Below are positions 51,727 to 61,017 of a stretch of 64,000 bases of DNA, one piece after another. The position numbers and the translations under genes are program-made. The stretch covers positions 89,951-153,950 of the forward strand of contig SVAK01000001.1 in NCBI GenBank assembly GCA_015059445.1, read 5' to 3'. The stretch's first letter is position 1. Every line of letters begins with the position of its first letter. The DNA is from Bacillota bacterium (GTDB taxonomy: Bacteria > Bacillota_I > Bacilli_A > RF39 > UBA660). The notes under the pieces are model-generated. The model searched no databases. It was not told the origin of the DNA and saw nothing but the letters and a program-made list of their open reading frames with translations.

Positions 51727-53547
51727 ATGAATATAGGTATATCATTTTCCGAGGCAGCTTTAATATTTTCATTGCTTGTAGCATTTGTATATTTTTATAA
51801 ACCAAAATTAGATACTATAGAAAATAAAATTTATAAGAATTTATTAATTGTAAGTATAATAGGATGTATTGTTTCTATTCCTACTTATTACTTAGTAAAG
51901 AATTATCCAGAAGTAAATATTTTTACTTCTATAATACCTCGACTTTACTTGTGTTACATACTTGCTTGGGTTTTTTTAATGACTCAGTACGTAGTTATAC
52001 TATGTTGTAAAGATAATGAAAAAAAGGTTTTTTCAAAAACTTCAAAAGTTTTTAAAATTTTATATTTATCTGCTGTAGTAATGACATTTGTATTGCCAAT
52101 GAAGTATTTTAATGAGTCTGGAGTTGTTTATACTTATGGCGCTTCAGTAACATTTACTTATATAGTATGCGCAATTCATATCATGTATTGGTTTGTAGCG
52201 CTGTTTATGAATTATAAGCTTATAAGATCAAAGAAATGTATACCTATAGTAAGTGTGTTTTTATTAGGGTCTTTAATGGCTATAATACAATGGATTGATC
52301 CAAGAATAAGGTTAATGACTCCAACTATATCATTTATTACAATGATAATGTATTTTACAATTGAAAATCCAGATTTAAAACTTATTAACGAACTTAATAT
52401 TGCTAAAGAACAAGCTGAAAAAGCAAATAAGGCTAAGACTGATTTTTTATCTAGCATGTCACATGAAATTAGAACTCCTTTGAATGCGATTGATGGTTTT
52501 AGTCAACTAATATTAGAAGAAAATGATATTAAAATAATTAAAGAAGAAGCAAGAGACATTATGGCTGCTAGTCAAAATTTATTGGAAATAGTAAATGGTA
52601 TATTAGATATATCTAAAATTGAAGCTAACAAATTAGAAATTGTAAAAGTAGAATATGAACCTCGTAAAATATTTGATGAGTTAATTAAACTGACTAAAGC
52701 GAGAATAGGTGAAAAACCTTTAGAATTTAAAATAAATATTGCTGACGATTTACCTGATTATTTAAATGGGGATTATATAAGACTTAAACAAATTGCAGTG
52801 AATTTACTTACAAATGCTGTTAAATACACAAAAAAAGGATTTATAGAATTAAATGTAAGTGTTGTAAAAAAAGATAAAGTATGTAGATTGATTATTAGTG
52901 TTAAAGATAGCGGTATTGGTATAAAGAAAGAAAATATTGAAAAATTATTTACAAAATTTGAAAGATTCGATTTAGAAAAGAATATGACTATTGAAGGAAC
53001 GGGATTAGGACTTGCTATTACCAAAAAGTTAGTTGAACTAATGAATGGTAAAATAGTAGTGGATTCTACGTATGGTAAAGGTTCTACATTTACAGTAGCA
53101 ATTGATCAAAAAATAGTTAATAAAACTAAGGTAATTCCTGCAGAAGCAAAAGTAGTGAAAAAATTAAGTATAAAAGGTAAAAAAATATTAATTGTAGACG
53201 ATAATTTAATTAATTTAAAAGTGGCATCTAGACTATTAGAATCTTATAAAGTTGAGACAGAATTAGTATCTAGTGGATTTGACTGTATTAAGAGGATAGA
53301 AGAAGGTAATAAATATGATTTAATCTTAATGGATGACATGATGCCTAAGATGAGTGGGGTAGAAACTTTCAAAAAATTAAGCCGAATGGATGACTTCGAT
53401 ATTCCGGTAGTAGCACTTACTGCTAATGCTATTGCTGGTATGAAAGAGAATTATTTGAAAGAAGGGTTTGATGATTATATTTCTAAACCAATAGATAAAA
53501 AAGAATTAGAAAGAGTATTAAAAACATATTTAAATGCAAAAAAATAA
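51727..53547 (+). CDS. Hybrid sensor histidine kinase with 7TM sensor
   Basis: 606-residue membrane sensor. Seven hydrophobic segments (about 8-210) form the sensor. HisKA has His246 in [14 protein letters not shown]. HATPase boxes are [17 protein letters not shown] and [13 protein letters not shown] receiver domain (about 484-606) has Asp536 in LILMDDMMP, with acidic pair VDD and SKPIDKKE. All phosphotransfer residues are intact. An HPt protein and a receiver follow within 40 and 10 bases, completing a His-Asp-His-Asp relay. The signal is unknown. AGTAGG is the ribosome site. Confidence 0.93.
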   Translation: MNIGISFSEAALIFSLLVAFVYFYKPKLDTIENKIYKNLLIVSIIGCIVSIPTYYLVKNYPEVNIFTSIIPRLYLCYILAWVFLMTQYVVILCCKDNEKKVFSKTSKVFKILYLSAVVMTFVLPMKYFNESGVVYTYGASVTFTYIVCAIHIMYWFVALFMNYKLIRSKKCIPIVSVFLLGSLMAIIQWIDPRIRLMTPTISFITMIMYFTIENPDLKLINELNIAKEQAEKANKAKTDFLSSMSHEIRTPLNAIDGFSQLILEENDIKIIKEEARDIMAASQNLLEIVNGILDISKIEANKLEIVKVEYEPRKIFDELIKLTKARIGEKPLEFKINIADDLPDYLNGDYIRLKQIAVNLLTNAVKYTKKGFIELNVSVVKKDKVCRLIISVKDSGIGIKKENIEKLFTKFERFDLEKNMTIEGTGLGLAITKKLVELMNGKIVVDSTYGKGSTFTVAIDQKIVNKTKVIPAEAKVVKKLSIKGKKILIVDDNLINLKVASRLLESYKVETELVSSGFDCIKRIEEGNKYDLILMDDMMPKMSGVETFKKLSRMDDFDIPVVALTANAIAGMKENYLKEGFDDYISKPIDKKELERVLKTYLNAKK

Positions 53548-53584
53548 ATAATATGGTATACTTTTTATAGTAAGGAGTGGTTTT

Positions 53585-53941
53585 ATGAGAGATGTAAGTA
53601 TATTGACCGATAATGGTGTAGATTTGAATAGTGCTTTAGAACTTTTAGGGGATTTAAGTTTTTACGATGAAACACTAGAGGCTTTTTTAGCGGAGAACGA
53701 AAGTAGACTACCAAATATTGAAAAATATAAAAAAGAGCTAAATATGGAAGATTATGCAATATTAGTTCATGCCTTAAAAAGTGATTCTAAATATTTAGGA
53801 TTTAAATCTTTAGCTGATATAGCATATGCTCATGAACTTGCAAGCAAAGCAAATAATGTCGATGAAGTAAACAAAAAATATGAAGATTTAATTAAAGAAT
53901 TAGAAAAAGTTACCGATTTAGCTAAAAAATATCTAGGATAA
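53585..53941 (+). CDS. HPt domain phosphotransfer protein
   Basis: 118-residue stand-alone histidine phosphotransfer protein. The phospho-accepting His62 lies in ILVHALKSDSKYLGFKSLADIA, matching the HPt pattern H-x-LK. The rest is helical. It should carry phosphate from the receiver of the hybrid kinase to the receiver encoded next. AAGGAGTGG is the ribosome site. Confidence 0.88.
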   Translation: MRDVSILTDNGVDLNSALELLGDLSFYDETLEAFLAENESRLPNIEKYKKELNMEDYAILVHALKSDSKYLGFKSLADIAYAHELASKANNVDEVNKKYEDLIKELEKVTDLAKKYLG

Positions 53942-53951
53942 GGAGAAATTT

Positions 53952-54335
53952 ATGAAAAAAATATTAGTAGCAGATGATTCGAAAATTATTAGCAACATTG
54001 TTGAGAGGGCCTTTAGAGATGAATATGAAGTAATTGTAGCTTACAATGGGAGAGAAGCAATAGATGTTGTTAAAAATAATGTTGATGATTCAATCATTGG
54101 CGTTTTACTTGATTTAAATATGCCAGAAGTTGATGGATTTGCAGTATTAGATTATTTTAAAGAAAATAATTTATTTAGAAGAATTCCAGTTTGTATTATT
54201 ACTGGAGATGTTCAAAAAGAAAGAATTGATCGAGCTTTTAATTATGATATAGTAGACGTACTTGCTAAACCATTTACATTTGATAGTGTTAGAGAAGAAG
54301 TAGAAAAAATAATAAGTTTAAGTTCGTTAAGATAA
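53952..54335 (+). CDS. Single-domain response regulator (CheY-like)
   Basis: 127-residue receiver domain alone. The acidic pair is Asp8-Asp9 (VADDS), the phosphorylation site Asp54 is in LLDLNMPEVDGF, the switch threonine is in CIITGDV, and the conserved lysine is in LAKPFTF. There is no output domain, so it must act by protein contact or pass phosphate on. It lies 10 bases after the HPt gene with an AAGGAG site. Confidence 0.92.
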   Translation: MKKILVADDSKIISNIVERAFRDEYEVIVAYNGREAIDVVKNNVDDSIIGVLLDLNMPEVDGFAVLDYFKENNLFRRIPVCIITGDVQKERIDRAFNYDIVDVLAKPFTFDSVREEVEKIISLSSLR

Positions 54336-54342
54336 TTCAAGT

Positions 54343-54378
54343 CATAAAAAAAACTGATATTTTATCAGTTTTTTTATG
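54343..54378. terminator. Bidirectional terminator
   Basis: CATAAAAAAA-CTGATA pairs with TATCAG-TTTTTTTATG across 54343-54378, giving a long hairpin between the phosphorelay genes and convergent pbp1. Confidence 0.88.
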
Positions 54379-54380
54379 GT

Positions 54381-56936
54381 TTAATTAAGTCCTGTATCTT
54401 CTGTATTCTCTGAATCTTGAGTATTATCTTCAGGAACAGAAGGGTCAACTAAATCATTAATATTTACATCAATTGTTTTTGCTGTAATAGTTAATCCAGA
54501 ACTTCGATTATTTTTAAATATTGAATATGCGGATTTTATAACAAAGTTATATTCCCCACCAGCAGGAACAGTATAAGTAAAGTGGTTTATATTAGTTGAA
54601 CCAATATAATTTTCAGAACCATTTGTATTTAAATATACTTCATAGCCCAAAGTTCCAATATTTGTATTAATATAATCAATTCTTTTATTGTAATATTTAT
54701 CAGCATAATTATCGTAATAGTCATTAAAATGATTAGTTAAATATGTTGGGTTAATAGCATCTGGAGTAGCGATTGCATCCCATTTTAAAGTGATAATATT
54801 ACCACTATATGCATAACTTCCATTTGTTGGATTATCTAATGTACTGTATCTTTTTGACACTTCGGTTGGTTCAGTTCCTTTTACAAAATATTCTTCAACA
54901 CACATATCAGTTGGAGTATATGTGCTACATAATTGTGCAGGAAAAGTTTCTAACTCAACATTAGTTTTTACTATTGTTTTTGGAACTTTAAATTTTTCAT
55001 TTTTTTCGTGTATTTTGGTAGCTAAACCATTCATTATTTGTCTTCTAGCTTTACTACCATCAGTACTATTCAAATAGTATTTATTTTCTGATGCATCAGG
55101 TTCTATTTTGTCATATCCATACCATAGTGCAATAGAATAACTAGGTGAATAACTAACTAACCATACATCAAGCAAAGCAGTTCTAGGAAGATCATGTCTA
55201 TCTTTAGTATCTCCATCTAAATTAGTAGTACCAGTTTTACCAGCAACAGTAGTGCCTCCGGGACCTTTACCCCCATAAGCATCAATTAATATATCATTTA
55301 TCATATATGCTGTTGATTCTTCCATTACTTTTTCTTTAGTGTAACTATAATATTTTTCTTCATTAGTTATAGTATTAACTATTTTAGTAAATGAATAAGG
55401 TTCAATGTAATAACCACCTCTAGCAAATGTTGCATAAGCAGCTGATAATTCTAAAGGTGATATGCCTTCAGCTAATCCCCCAATCGCAGCAGACTCATAT
55501 AAATCACTTCCATAATCAATGCCAACACTATGTATAAAGTCTTTTATAATATTTTCATCTAAAGCATAAACCTCTTTGAATGCAAGTAGTGCAGGTATGT
55601 TTCTTGAATCATCTAAAGCGTATCTCATTGTTATTAATCCTCGAAACTCCCTATCATAATTGGATATGCTAGCACCATTCGAATAAGTTGTTTTTTCATC
55701 TAAGAACATATCATATGTACTTTGGCTTATATGTTCAATATACATCGCATAATCAAATAATGGCTTTGCAGTAGATCCTGGTTGTTGTCTAACAGTCGCA
55801 AAATTTGTTGCTTGAGCAGAATAGTTTCTTCCGCCTGATAAAGCTGTAATAGAACCATCATCTGTACTAGTAACAGCAATACCTTCTTGAACAACATCAT
55901 TTGGATATTTATAAAAATCGCCATTTTCAGCTTGTTCTAAAACACTTTGAATTTTTGGATCATATGTAGTATAAATTTTTAAAGATACTTGTCTTGGATT
56001 AACTCCATACTTTTCATTAACTTCAGTTAAAACATAATCTATGAATGCTTGGTTACTTTCTACAGTAATACCAGAGTTTTCTTGGGTAACTAACATACTA
56101 GAAATTGGAATTTCTAATACAGCGTTCATTTGTTCTTCATTAATATAACCATGTCTTACTAGTAATTTTAAGACTGTAGTTTGTCTGTTTCGACAACCTT
56201 CTGGATTTCTATATGGATTATATAAATATGGATTTTGAAACATCCCAGCCATCAGGGAAGCTTCAGCTAAATTAACATCTTTGACAGATTTACCAAAGTA
56301 ATATTGACTAGCTCGTTCAACGCCTTCGATACCTGATGTATTAACACTTCCAGAGTTAGCAAACCATTGACTATTTAAATAAAATTCGATAATTTCTTCT
56401 TTAGTATAATTTGCTTCTAATTTAAATACTGACATGTAAATATCTCTAAATTTTCTAACAAAGCTTTCTGCAGTACTTTCTGATTCACCTTTTTGAGTAT
56501 AAGTGTTTTTTATAACTTGCATCGATAGAGTAGAAGCGCCCCCGGCATAATCAGCTCCGACTAATTGTAAAACAGATGCTTTTAAAAATCTAAATAAGTC
56601 TAATCCATTATGTTGGAAAAAACGAGAATCTTCAGTAGCTACCAAAGCGTCAACCAATACATCTGGTAATTCATCATAAGTGATAATTGTACTATCTTCA
56701 GCACCAACTCTTGCAAATTCTTCTCCATATTTATCATACAAAATAGTAGGTTCTGTTTGATATAATTCTTCTTTTTTAAAATCTGGTGACGATATCACGA
56801 TGTATAATGCAAAAATTAAACAAATACTAATTACAAATATTGAAATTACAAAAAATATACTAAGTAATGTTTTCCATATACATTTTTTAGGTTTGTTTTT
56901 ATTTGCGGTTTTCTTTTTTATTTTAAATTTCTTCAT
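54381..56936 (-). CDS. Class A penicillin-binding protein (PBP1A family)
   Basis: 851-residue bifunctional wall synthase. A basic cytoplasmic start and one membrane helix (about 22-49) precede the GT51 transglycosylase, with catalytic Glu102 in ATEDSRFFQHNGLD and GGASTLSMQVIKN. The transpeptidase has the acyl-serine Ser388 in PGSTAKPLFDY and the KTGTTN motif. A C-terminal fibronectin-like module and an acidic tail follow. The start at 56936 is preferred because GGAGG lies 8 bases upstream; it overlaps recU by 14 bases. recU-pbp1 pairing is conserved in Bacilli. Confidence 0.94.
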   Translation of the reverse strand: MKKFKIKKKTANKNKPKKCIWKTLLSIFFVISIFVISICLIFALYIVISSPDFKKEELYQTEPTILYDKYGEEFARVGAEDSTIITYDELPDVLVDALVATEDSRFFQHNGLDLFRFLKASVLQLVGADYAGGASTLSMQVIKNTYTQKGESESTAESFVRKFRDIYMSVFKLEANYTKEEIIEFYLNSQWFANSGSVNTSGIEGVERASQYYFGKSVKDVNLAEASLMAGMFQNPYLYNPYRNPEGCRNRQTTVLKLLVRHGYINEEQMNAVLEIPISSMLVTQENSGITVESNQAFIDYVLTEVNEKYGVNPRQVSLKIYTTYDPKIQSVLEQAENGDFYKYPNDVVQEGIAVTSTDDGSITALSGGRNYSAQATNFATVRQQPGSTAKPLFDYAMYIEHISQSTYDMFLDEKTTYSNGASISNYDREFRGLITMRYALDDSRNIPALLAFKEVYALDENIIKDFIHSVGIDYGSDLYESAAIGGLAEGISPLELSAAYATFARGGYYIEPYSFTKIVNTITNEEKYYSYTKEKVMEESTAYMINDILIDAYGGKGPGGTTVAGKTGTTNLDGDTKDRHDLPRTALLDVWLVSYSPSYSIALWYGYDKIEPDASENKYYLNSTDGSKARRQIMNGLATKIHEKNEKFKVPKTIVKTNVELETFPAQLCSTYTPTDMCVEEYFVKGTEPTEVSKRYSTLDNPTNGSYAYSGNIITLKWDAIATPDAINPTYLTNHFNDYYDNYADKYYNKRIDYINTNIGTLGYEVYLNTNGSENYIGSTNINHFTYTVPAGGEYNFVIKSAYSIFKNNRSSGLTITAKTIDVNINDLVDPSVPEDNTQDSENTEDTGLN

Positions 56937-57492
56937 TTTTAAATCCTCCAATAATATCAACATATTTAAGATAATTTAAACCTTTAATATAATTATATTC
57001 TAATTCATAACCATATTCTTTAATGTAATCATATGGTATACTTTTTCTATCACTACTATCAATAAATGATATAAAATCTGTTCCATTTAATAAATAAAAT
57101 AATCCATTTATTCTAATTATTAAAAAAACAATTCCTTTATGTTTTATTACATTTCTAATATGCTTTATTTGATGTTCGTGAACATTACTTAGAGGAAAAG
57201 AAGTCTTTGATTCCGTATTTTTTGCATCAAATTCAATATATTTTCCTTTATAAAGTCCGTTGTAATCTAATGTTGATTGACTAGCAAAATATGCTTTATC
57301 AATAACTTGTTTATTATTATGATAACTAACCTTTACAACTCCAATGGGGGTAGGCTTTTTATAAATAAGCGCTATATCTTTTTCTAACAAATACTCATTA
57401 GTCTCATTAATAATATATTCTAAATCCATACCACGATTAGCGTAGTTAACATTTTTATGATATTCCCGTTTTATTTTATTAGGATAATTCAC
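56923..57492 (-). CDS. recU: Holliday junction resolvase RecU
   Basis: 189-residue resolvase that cuts Holliday junctions in recombinational repair and chromosome segregation. YANRGMDLEYIINETNEYL, the catalytic region STLDYNGLYKGKYIEFDAKN with its acidic and lysine residues, and TSFPLSNVHEHQIKHI are RecU signatures. The start is a GTG at 57492 giving MNYPNK, which matches the MIRYPNG opening of Bacillus RecU. AGGTG, 6 bases upstream, contains an alternative GTG at 57501. It overlaps pbp1 and is transcribed with it. Confidence 0.95.
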   Translation of the reverse strand: MNYPNKIKREYHKNVNYANRGMDLEYIINETNEYLLEKDIALIYKKPTPIGVVKVSYHNNKQVIDKAYFASQSTLDYNGLYKGKYIEFDAKNTESKTSFPLSNVHEHQIKHIRNVIKHKGIVFLIIRINGLFYLLNGTDFISFIDSSDRKSIPYDYIKEYGYELEYNYIKGLNYLKYVDIIGGFKNEEI

Positions 57493-57591
57493 ATATTTCA
57501 CCTGTTAATAATTATAGCAAATTTTTCTCTATTTTTAAACTATATTAGATATTAAAATAAATTATTTGACATGGTTATAAATTAATAATTA

Positions 57592-57621
57592 TTTACAAAA
57601 TGAAAATAATCGTGTTAGAAT
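57592..57621 (+). promoter_or_regulatory. Promoter of the metallophosphoesterase gene
   Basis: TTTACA (57592-57597), an 18-base spacer and TGT-TAGAAT (-10 at 57616-57621). Confidence 0.6.
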
Positions 57622-57645
57622 ATAGTCCCAAGGAGAGATAATAGC

Positions 57646-58488
57646 ATGAAAATTAAAAATCATGAATATTTCACAAGTAAAAATGTATCTGAAAAAACTT
57701 TGGCAATTGCATCTGATATTCATTTAAGTGAGACTACCAATATTAAAGATACTTTAGAATTATTGGATACATTGGATAGAATAAAACCTACTCACATTTT
57801 ACTGCCAGGTGATTTATATAATGTTGACAGTTCATTTCAAATTGAATCATCTAATATAGCAGACGAATTTATTAAATTTGCTAGTAGGATAGCTCCTATA
57901 ATTTATGTAAGGGGAAATTCGGAATTAAAAAGTGATTTTTTACCTTGTAGTTTTAGTCGAAATTCTCAATTACATGTTTTAAATAGTAGTAATTCTTTAA
58001 ATGTAGGTACAAAGTATATGGCCTCATTTGGTGATATGAATATAGCAGGAATAGACTTACCTTTAGATTTTTACGGTTTAACCGAAGATGAAAAAGTAAC
58101 CTTACTTTTAAATAAATATCAAGTATATATAAGAAATATTGCACGATTGTGTCAACAAAGTGATTTTAATATTTTATTATGCCATGATCCTATAATTATT
58201 AAAATTGCGGATGAATTAAAAGCTTTATCAAATTTTGATTTAGTTGTATCTGGACATAATCATGGCGGATTAGTCCCAGATGTTTTAAAGCCAATTTTTA
58301 AATTATTAGGAGCTGATTTAGATAAATTATATCCGACGTTTCGAAAAGGTGTAGTGGAAAAACAAAATACGAAATATTTAATTAGCGAAGGAGTTACTAA
58401 ATTTCACGCCGAATTTGGTGGATTAGCTAAATTAGAAAGATTTCATGAAGGCTCTATCGATGTTGTAAGAGTATTGAAAAAGAATTAA
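57646..58488 (+). CDS. Calcineurin-like metallophosphoesterase
   Basis: 280-residue metal-dependent phosphoesterase. The five metal motifs are visible: ASDIHLSE, LPGDLYN, VRGNSELK (normally GNHE), LLCHDP and VSGHNHGG. The change of the histidine in GNHE to serine is unusual and might alter activity. No signal peptide or membrane span is seen. The substrate is unknown; relatives include YkuE-like and cyclic-nucleotide or UDP-sugar phosphatases. AAGGAGAG is the ribosome site. Confidence 0.85.
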   Translation: MKIKNHEYFTSKNVSEKTLAIASDIHLSETTNIKDTLELLDTLDRIKPTHILLPGDLYNVDSSFQIESSNIADEFIKFASRIAPIIYVRGNSELKSDFLPCSFSRNSQLHVLNSSNSLNVGTKYMASFGDMNIAGIDLPLDFYGLTEDEKVTLLLNKYQVYIRNIARLCQQSDFNILLCHDPIIIKIADELKALSNFDLVVSGHNHGGLVPDVLKPIFKLLGADLDKLYPTFRKGVVEKQNTKYLISEGVTKFHAEFGGLAKLERFHEGSIDVVRVLKKN

Positions 58489-58491
58489 AAT

Positions 58492-58551
58492 AAAAAAAGC
58501 ACGTTATTAACGAATTCTAATTGAGAACCCATAATTATTTGTGCTTTTTTT
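58492..58551. terminator. Bidirectional terminator with long internal loop
   Basis: AAAAAAAGCAC (58492-58502) pairs with GTGCTTTTTTT (58541-58551). The 38 bases between have no strong stem. It separates convergent genes. Confidence 0.65.
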
Positions 58552-59515
58552 ATTTAACAAAATATGCATAATATTCATCAAAAGTAATTTTATTTTCATA
58601 AATATATGTGGCAGCTTCAACTCCAACATACCGATAATGCCAAGATTCAAATGAATATCCAGTTATATCTTCTTTATCTTCTGGATATCTTAATATAAAA
58701 CCATATTTATGCGCATTATTTATAAGCCAATTATAAGATTCAGAAGTATGGAAAGTTTTTTGAGTATATCCCATTTCAAACATATCTATAGTATATCCGG
58801 TTTGGTGTTCTGAAAATCCTGGTCGAGCAGCGATAGAATCAGCATATTCAGTTCCTCTTGAATCCTGATAATCTTTATAAACAGCCTCTTGTTTTTTATG
58901 AGTTCTATAAGAAGATGAAACCATTAAATAATAGCCTTGTTCATGTGATGCATTCCATAAGTTTAAAAACGCATCATAGGTTACTTTGTTAACTTTTTGA
59001 CTTCCATATTCACCCCAAGCATGACTAGTAGGAATGATTATTAATTCATCCGGTTCATAAGATGAATCTAAATAATAGTATTTATTAACTAACATTAATT
59101 CTTTTTTAGAAATATCTGTTTGATAAGTTTCTGAATAATATTCTTTATCTGTGTTTGTATTAACAAATTCCACAATGCTTGTTAGTGGTTTTTCTGAATT
59201 ATCTTTTAAATAGTTTAAATAATCATAAAACTTATCATAAATAAAATATTTTTCTTTTAATAAACTCAAATAGTAGTTATTTTTGTCATTGTTTAAAATA
59301 AATTCAAGTTCGGTATTTTCGAATTTGTCTAAAATAATTTTTGTTTCTTCTTCAGTGTATCCAATGGTTGTAAGCTTATATTCATAAGTTTTTTCATATT
59401 CTTTTTGTTTATAAATTTTAATGGAAGAGTAGATGACAACACTAAAAAAAAGAGACACTATAATAAAGATAATAAATAATTTTTTAATATTCTTTTTCAC
59501 TTTTAATTTTTTCAT
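58550..59515 (-). CDS. D-alanyl-D-alanine carboxypeptidase, VanY/M15 family
   Basis: 321-residue exported zinc peptidase. One N-terminal membrane anchor is near residues 13-33. The M15B domain occupies the C-terminal 180 residues. Zinc ligands and catalytic residues are in FSEHQTGYTIDM (HxxxxxxD) and ESWHYRYVG (ExxH). SSSYRTHKKQEAVY is a further family motif. It trims the terminal D-alanine from wall peptides. The middle region is helical and unknown. AAGGAGG is the ribosome site, and a TACAAT -10 lies about 35 bases upstream. Confidence 0.9.
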   Translation of the reverse strand: MKKLKVKKNIKKLFIIFIIVSLFFSVVIYSSIKIYKQKEYEKTYEYKLTTIGYTEEETKIILDKFENTELEFILNNDKNNYYLSLLKEKYFIYDKFYDYLNYLKDNSEKPLTSIVEFVNTNTDKEYYSETYQTDISKKELMLVNKYYYLDSSYEPDELIIIPTSHAWGEYGSQKVNKVTYDAFLNLWNASHEQGYYLMVSSSYRTHKKQEAVYKDYQDSRGTEYADSIAARPGFSEHQTGYTIDMFEMGYTQKTFHTSESYNWLINNAHKYGFILRYPEDKEDITGYSFESWHYRYVGVEAATYIYENKITFDEYYAYFVK

Positions 59516-59684
59516 AAATCCTCCTTATCATTTCATTTAAATTGTATCATATAAATTAAAAAGTTTCATTAAAATAACTAATGAAATTATCGCTTCGAAA
59601 ACATATGTTGATATAAAAATTTTGGAACTTTTAGTATCTAGGTGCTTTTAATCTTTAATTTATAAAAGTAGATTGGAGATTGCT

Positions 59685-59762
59685 ATGAGTAAAAAATATT
59701 TTATAATCCGATTAATAATCATAATAATATATTTTCTATTATCAATATTAATTGAATTATAA
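59685..59762 (+). CDS. Small hydrophobic peptide, 25 residues
   Basis: A 25-codon frame, starting MSKKYFIIRLIIIIIYF and ending in LIEL, encodes a short basic head and one membrane helix. TTGGAGA lies 7 bases before the ATG. The size and shape resemble type I toxin peptides (Ibs/Ldr/Fst-like). It lies between vanY and tRNA-Arg, in a 350-base stretch without other genes. The opposite strand carries a hairpin AATTTCATT-AATGAAAC followed by T at 59561-59590. AT-rich DNA can produce such frames by chance, so support is limited. Confidence 0.3.
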   Translation: MSKKYFIIRLIIIIIYFLLSILIEL

Positions 59763-59830
59763 AAAAAAGCGCCATCATCTTTTATTGACATGAACCACGT
59801 TTTAATTTTATAAGTTATATCATATACAAT

Positions 59831-59860
59831 ATAAAAACGACTTTTTAACAAGCCGTTTTA
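59831..59860 (-). terminator. Terminator after tRNA-Arg
   Basis: On the reverse strand AAAACGGCTT pairs with AAGTCGTTTT with one mismatch, followed by T residues, about 10 bases after the tRNA 3' end. Confidence 0.65.
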
Positions 59861-59868
59861 TATACAAA

Positions 59869-59945
59869 TGGTGTCTCCGAGGTGATTCGAACACCTGACC
59901 GATCGCTTAGAAGGCGATTGCTCTATCCAGCTGAGCTACGGGGAC
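59869..59945 (-). tRNA. tRNA-Arg (anticodon TCT)
   Basis: On the reverse strand the sequence folds into a complete cloverleaf: GTCCCCG acceptor arm, AGCTCAGCTGGATAGAGC D-arm, ATCGC-CTTCTAA-GCGAT anticodon arm and GGTGTTCGAATCACC T-arm. The 3' CCA is encoded. Anticodon TCT reads AGA, the main arginine codon of an AT-rich genome. One acceptor pair is mismatched. Confidence 0.96.
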
Positions 59946-59991
59946 AACTTGAACAATTAAAATTATATAACAATATTTTAAATATTTCAAC

Positions 59992-60018
59992 AAAAAACAG
60001 CTAAATTTGTAGCTGTTT
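59992..60018 (-). terminator. Terminator after gerM
   Basis: On the reverse strand AAACAGCTA (60018-60010) pairs with TAGCTGTTT (60003-59995), followed by T residues to 59992. Confidence 0.85.
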
Positions 60019-60949
60019 AAATAAAAAAAGCATCTATTAACATATTATCAACATAAAAAATAGTCTCATTTATATTATAAGTGTCTCTTATTGATAGAGC
60101 GATAGAATATTTAACTTCTTCGATTATTTCATTTTCATCTAAACTCAATACTTGATTATTGAAACTTAAATTAACTGAGTTTTCTAGTATTTCATAATCT
60201 AGTAGTTCTGCTGAGGAAGCTAAGTAACTAATCAGATTTGTTTGGTAAGTAGGAGAGGATTTTAATTTTTCAATAATTACTTCAACTTTTTCATTTTTTA
60301 AATTAGTTACAGTTGTAACTGGTGTAAAATACGAATAACCATCCATTTTACTAACATAATAAGTTGTTATTTTAGAAATATCTTTCATACTTTCAATTTC
60401 ATATACTTTGTTTATACCATAAGATCGATCTAAGGTATTAGGAAGAATTTTTTTGCTATTAGGAAGTTCTTTTAAAGTTTTTCCTTCAACGAAAATCATT
60501 ATTTTAGTAATATCTTTAATTTCAGTAAGGGAAAAAATAATAGCTTCAATCATTTTTTCTTCATTTTCTTTACTGACATTTAAAAGTTCTTTAGAAAAGT
60601 TAATTTTAAGTAAACCTTCTTTTAATTCTTTACTAATTATCTTAGTGTTTTTTGGAATTATTTTTTTGAAATTACTAGGTATATGACTACTATTTTTACT
60701 ATCAACAGTTAAATTGTTAATAATTTCATCAATTAAGTTAGATGTTTCATTATTTTGTTTTATTACTTCAAATCTTGAAACTAAGTCATTATTGTCTATT
60801 AAATAAATAGGAATAGTTTCGGGCTCAATATAGGTAAGTGTTGTATTAACGTTATAACTATCGGAACTTGGGAAAAAGTAAATAATTAAAAGAATCAAAA
60901 AAGAAAGAGAGGTAATAATAATTTTTTTTAGAGCAAGCCTTTTCAGCAT
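60017..60949 (-). CDS. gerM: GerMN-domain sporulation/germination protein (GerM-like)
   Basis: 310-residue protein with one N-terminal membrane helix (IIITSLSFLILLIIYFF) and two GerMN modules. The first contains IPKNTKIISKELKEGLLKINFSKELL and ITKIMIFVEGKTLKELPN. The second contains VEVIIEKLKSSPTYQ and SAELLDYEILENSVNLSFNN. In Bacillus, GerM is needed for engulfment-stage sporulation and for germination. The start at 60949 has AGGTGG 5 bases upstream. It lies downstream of gerE on the same strand, with a terminator between. Confidence 0.8.
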   Translation of the reverse strand: MLKRLALKKIIITSLSFLILLIIYFFPSSDSYNVNTTLTYIEPETIPIYLIDNNDLVSRFEVIKQNNETSNLIDEIINNLTVDSKNSSHIPSNFKKIIPKNTKIISKELKEGLLKINFSKELLNVSKENEEKMIEAIIFSLTEIKDITKIMIFVEGKTLKELPNSKKILPNTLDRSYGINKVYEIESMKDISKITTYYVSKMDGYSYFTPVTTVTNLKNEKVEVIIEKLKSSPTYQTNLISYLASSAELLDYEILENSVNLSFNNQVLSLDENEIIEEVKYSIALSIRDTYNINETIFYVDNMLIDAFFI

Positions 60950-60993
60950 TCTAACCACCTAATTAATTATATTTTTAAAAAATATTTCTAACA

Positions 60994-61017
60994 CAAAAAA
61001 AGCCATAATGGCTTTTA
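60994..61017 (-). terminator. Terminator after gerE
   Basis: On the reverse strand AAAAGCCAT (61016-61008) pairs with ATGGCTTTT, followed by a T run to 60995. It overlaps the gerE stop codon. Confidence 0.85.

Noticed and set aside
59660-59851. 63-codon reverse-strand frame beside tRNA-Arg
   Set aside because: Its start falls in the tRNA terminator hairpin and it has no ribosome site.
59869-59945. Integrated element at tRNA-Arg
   Set aside because: No integrase, direct repeat of the tRNA 3' end or change in gene type is seen next to it.
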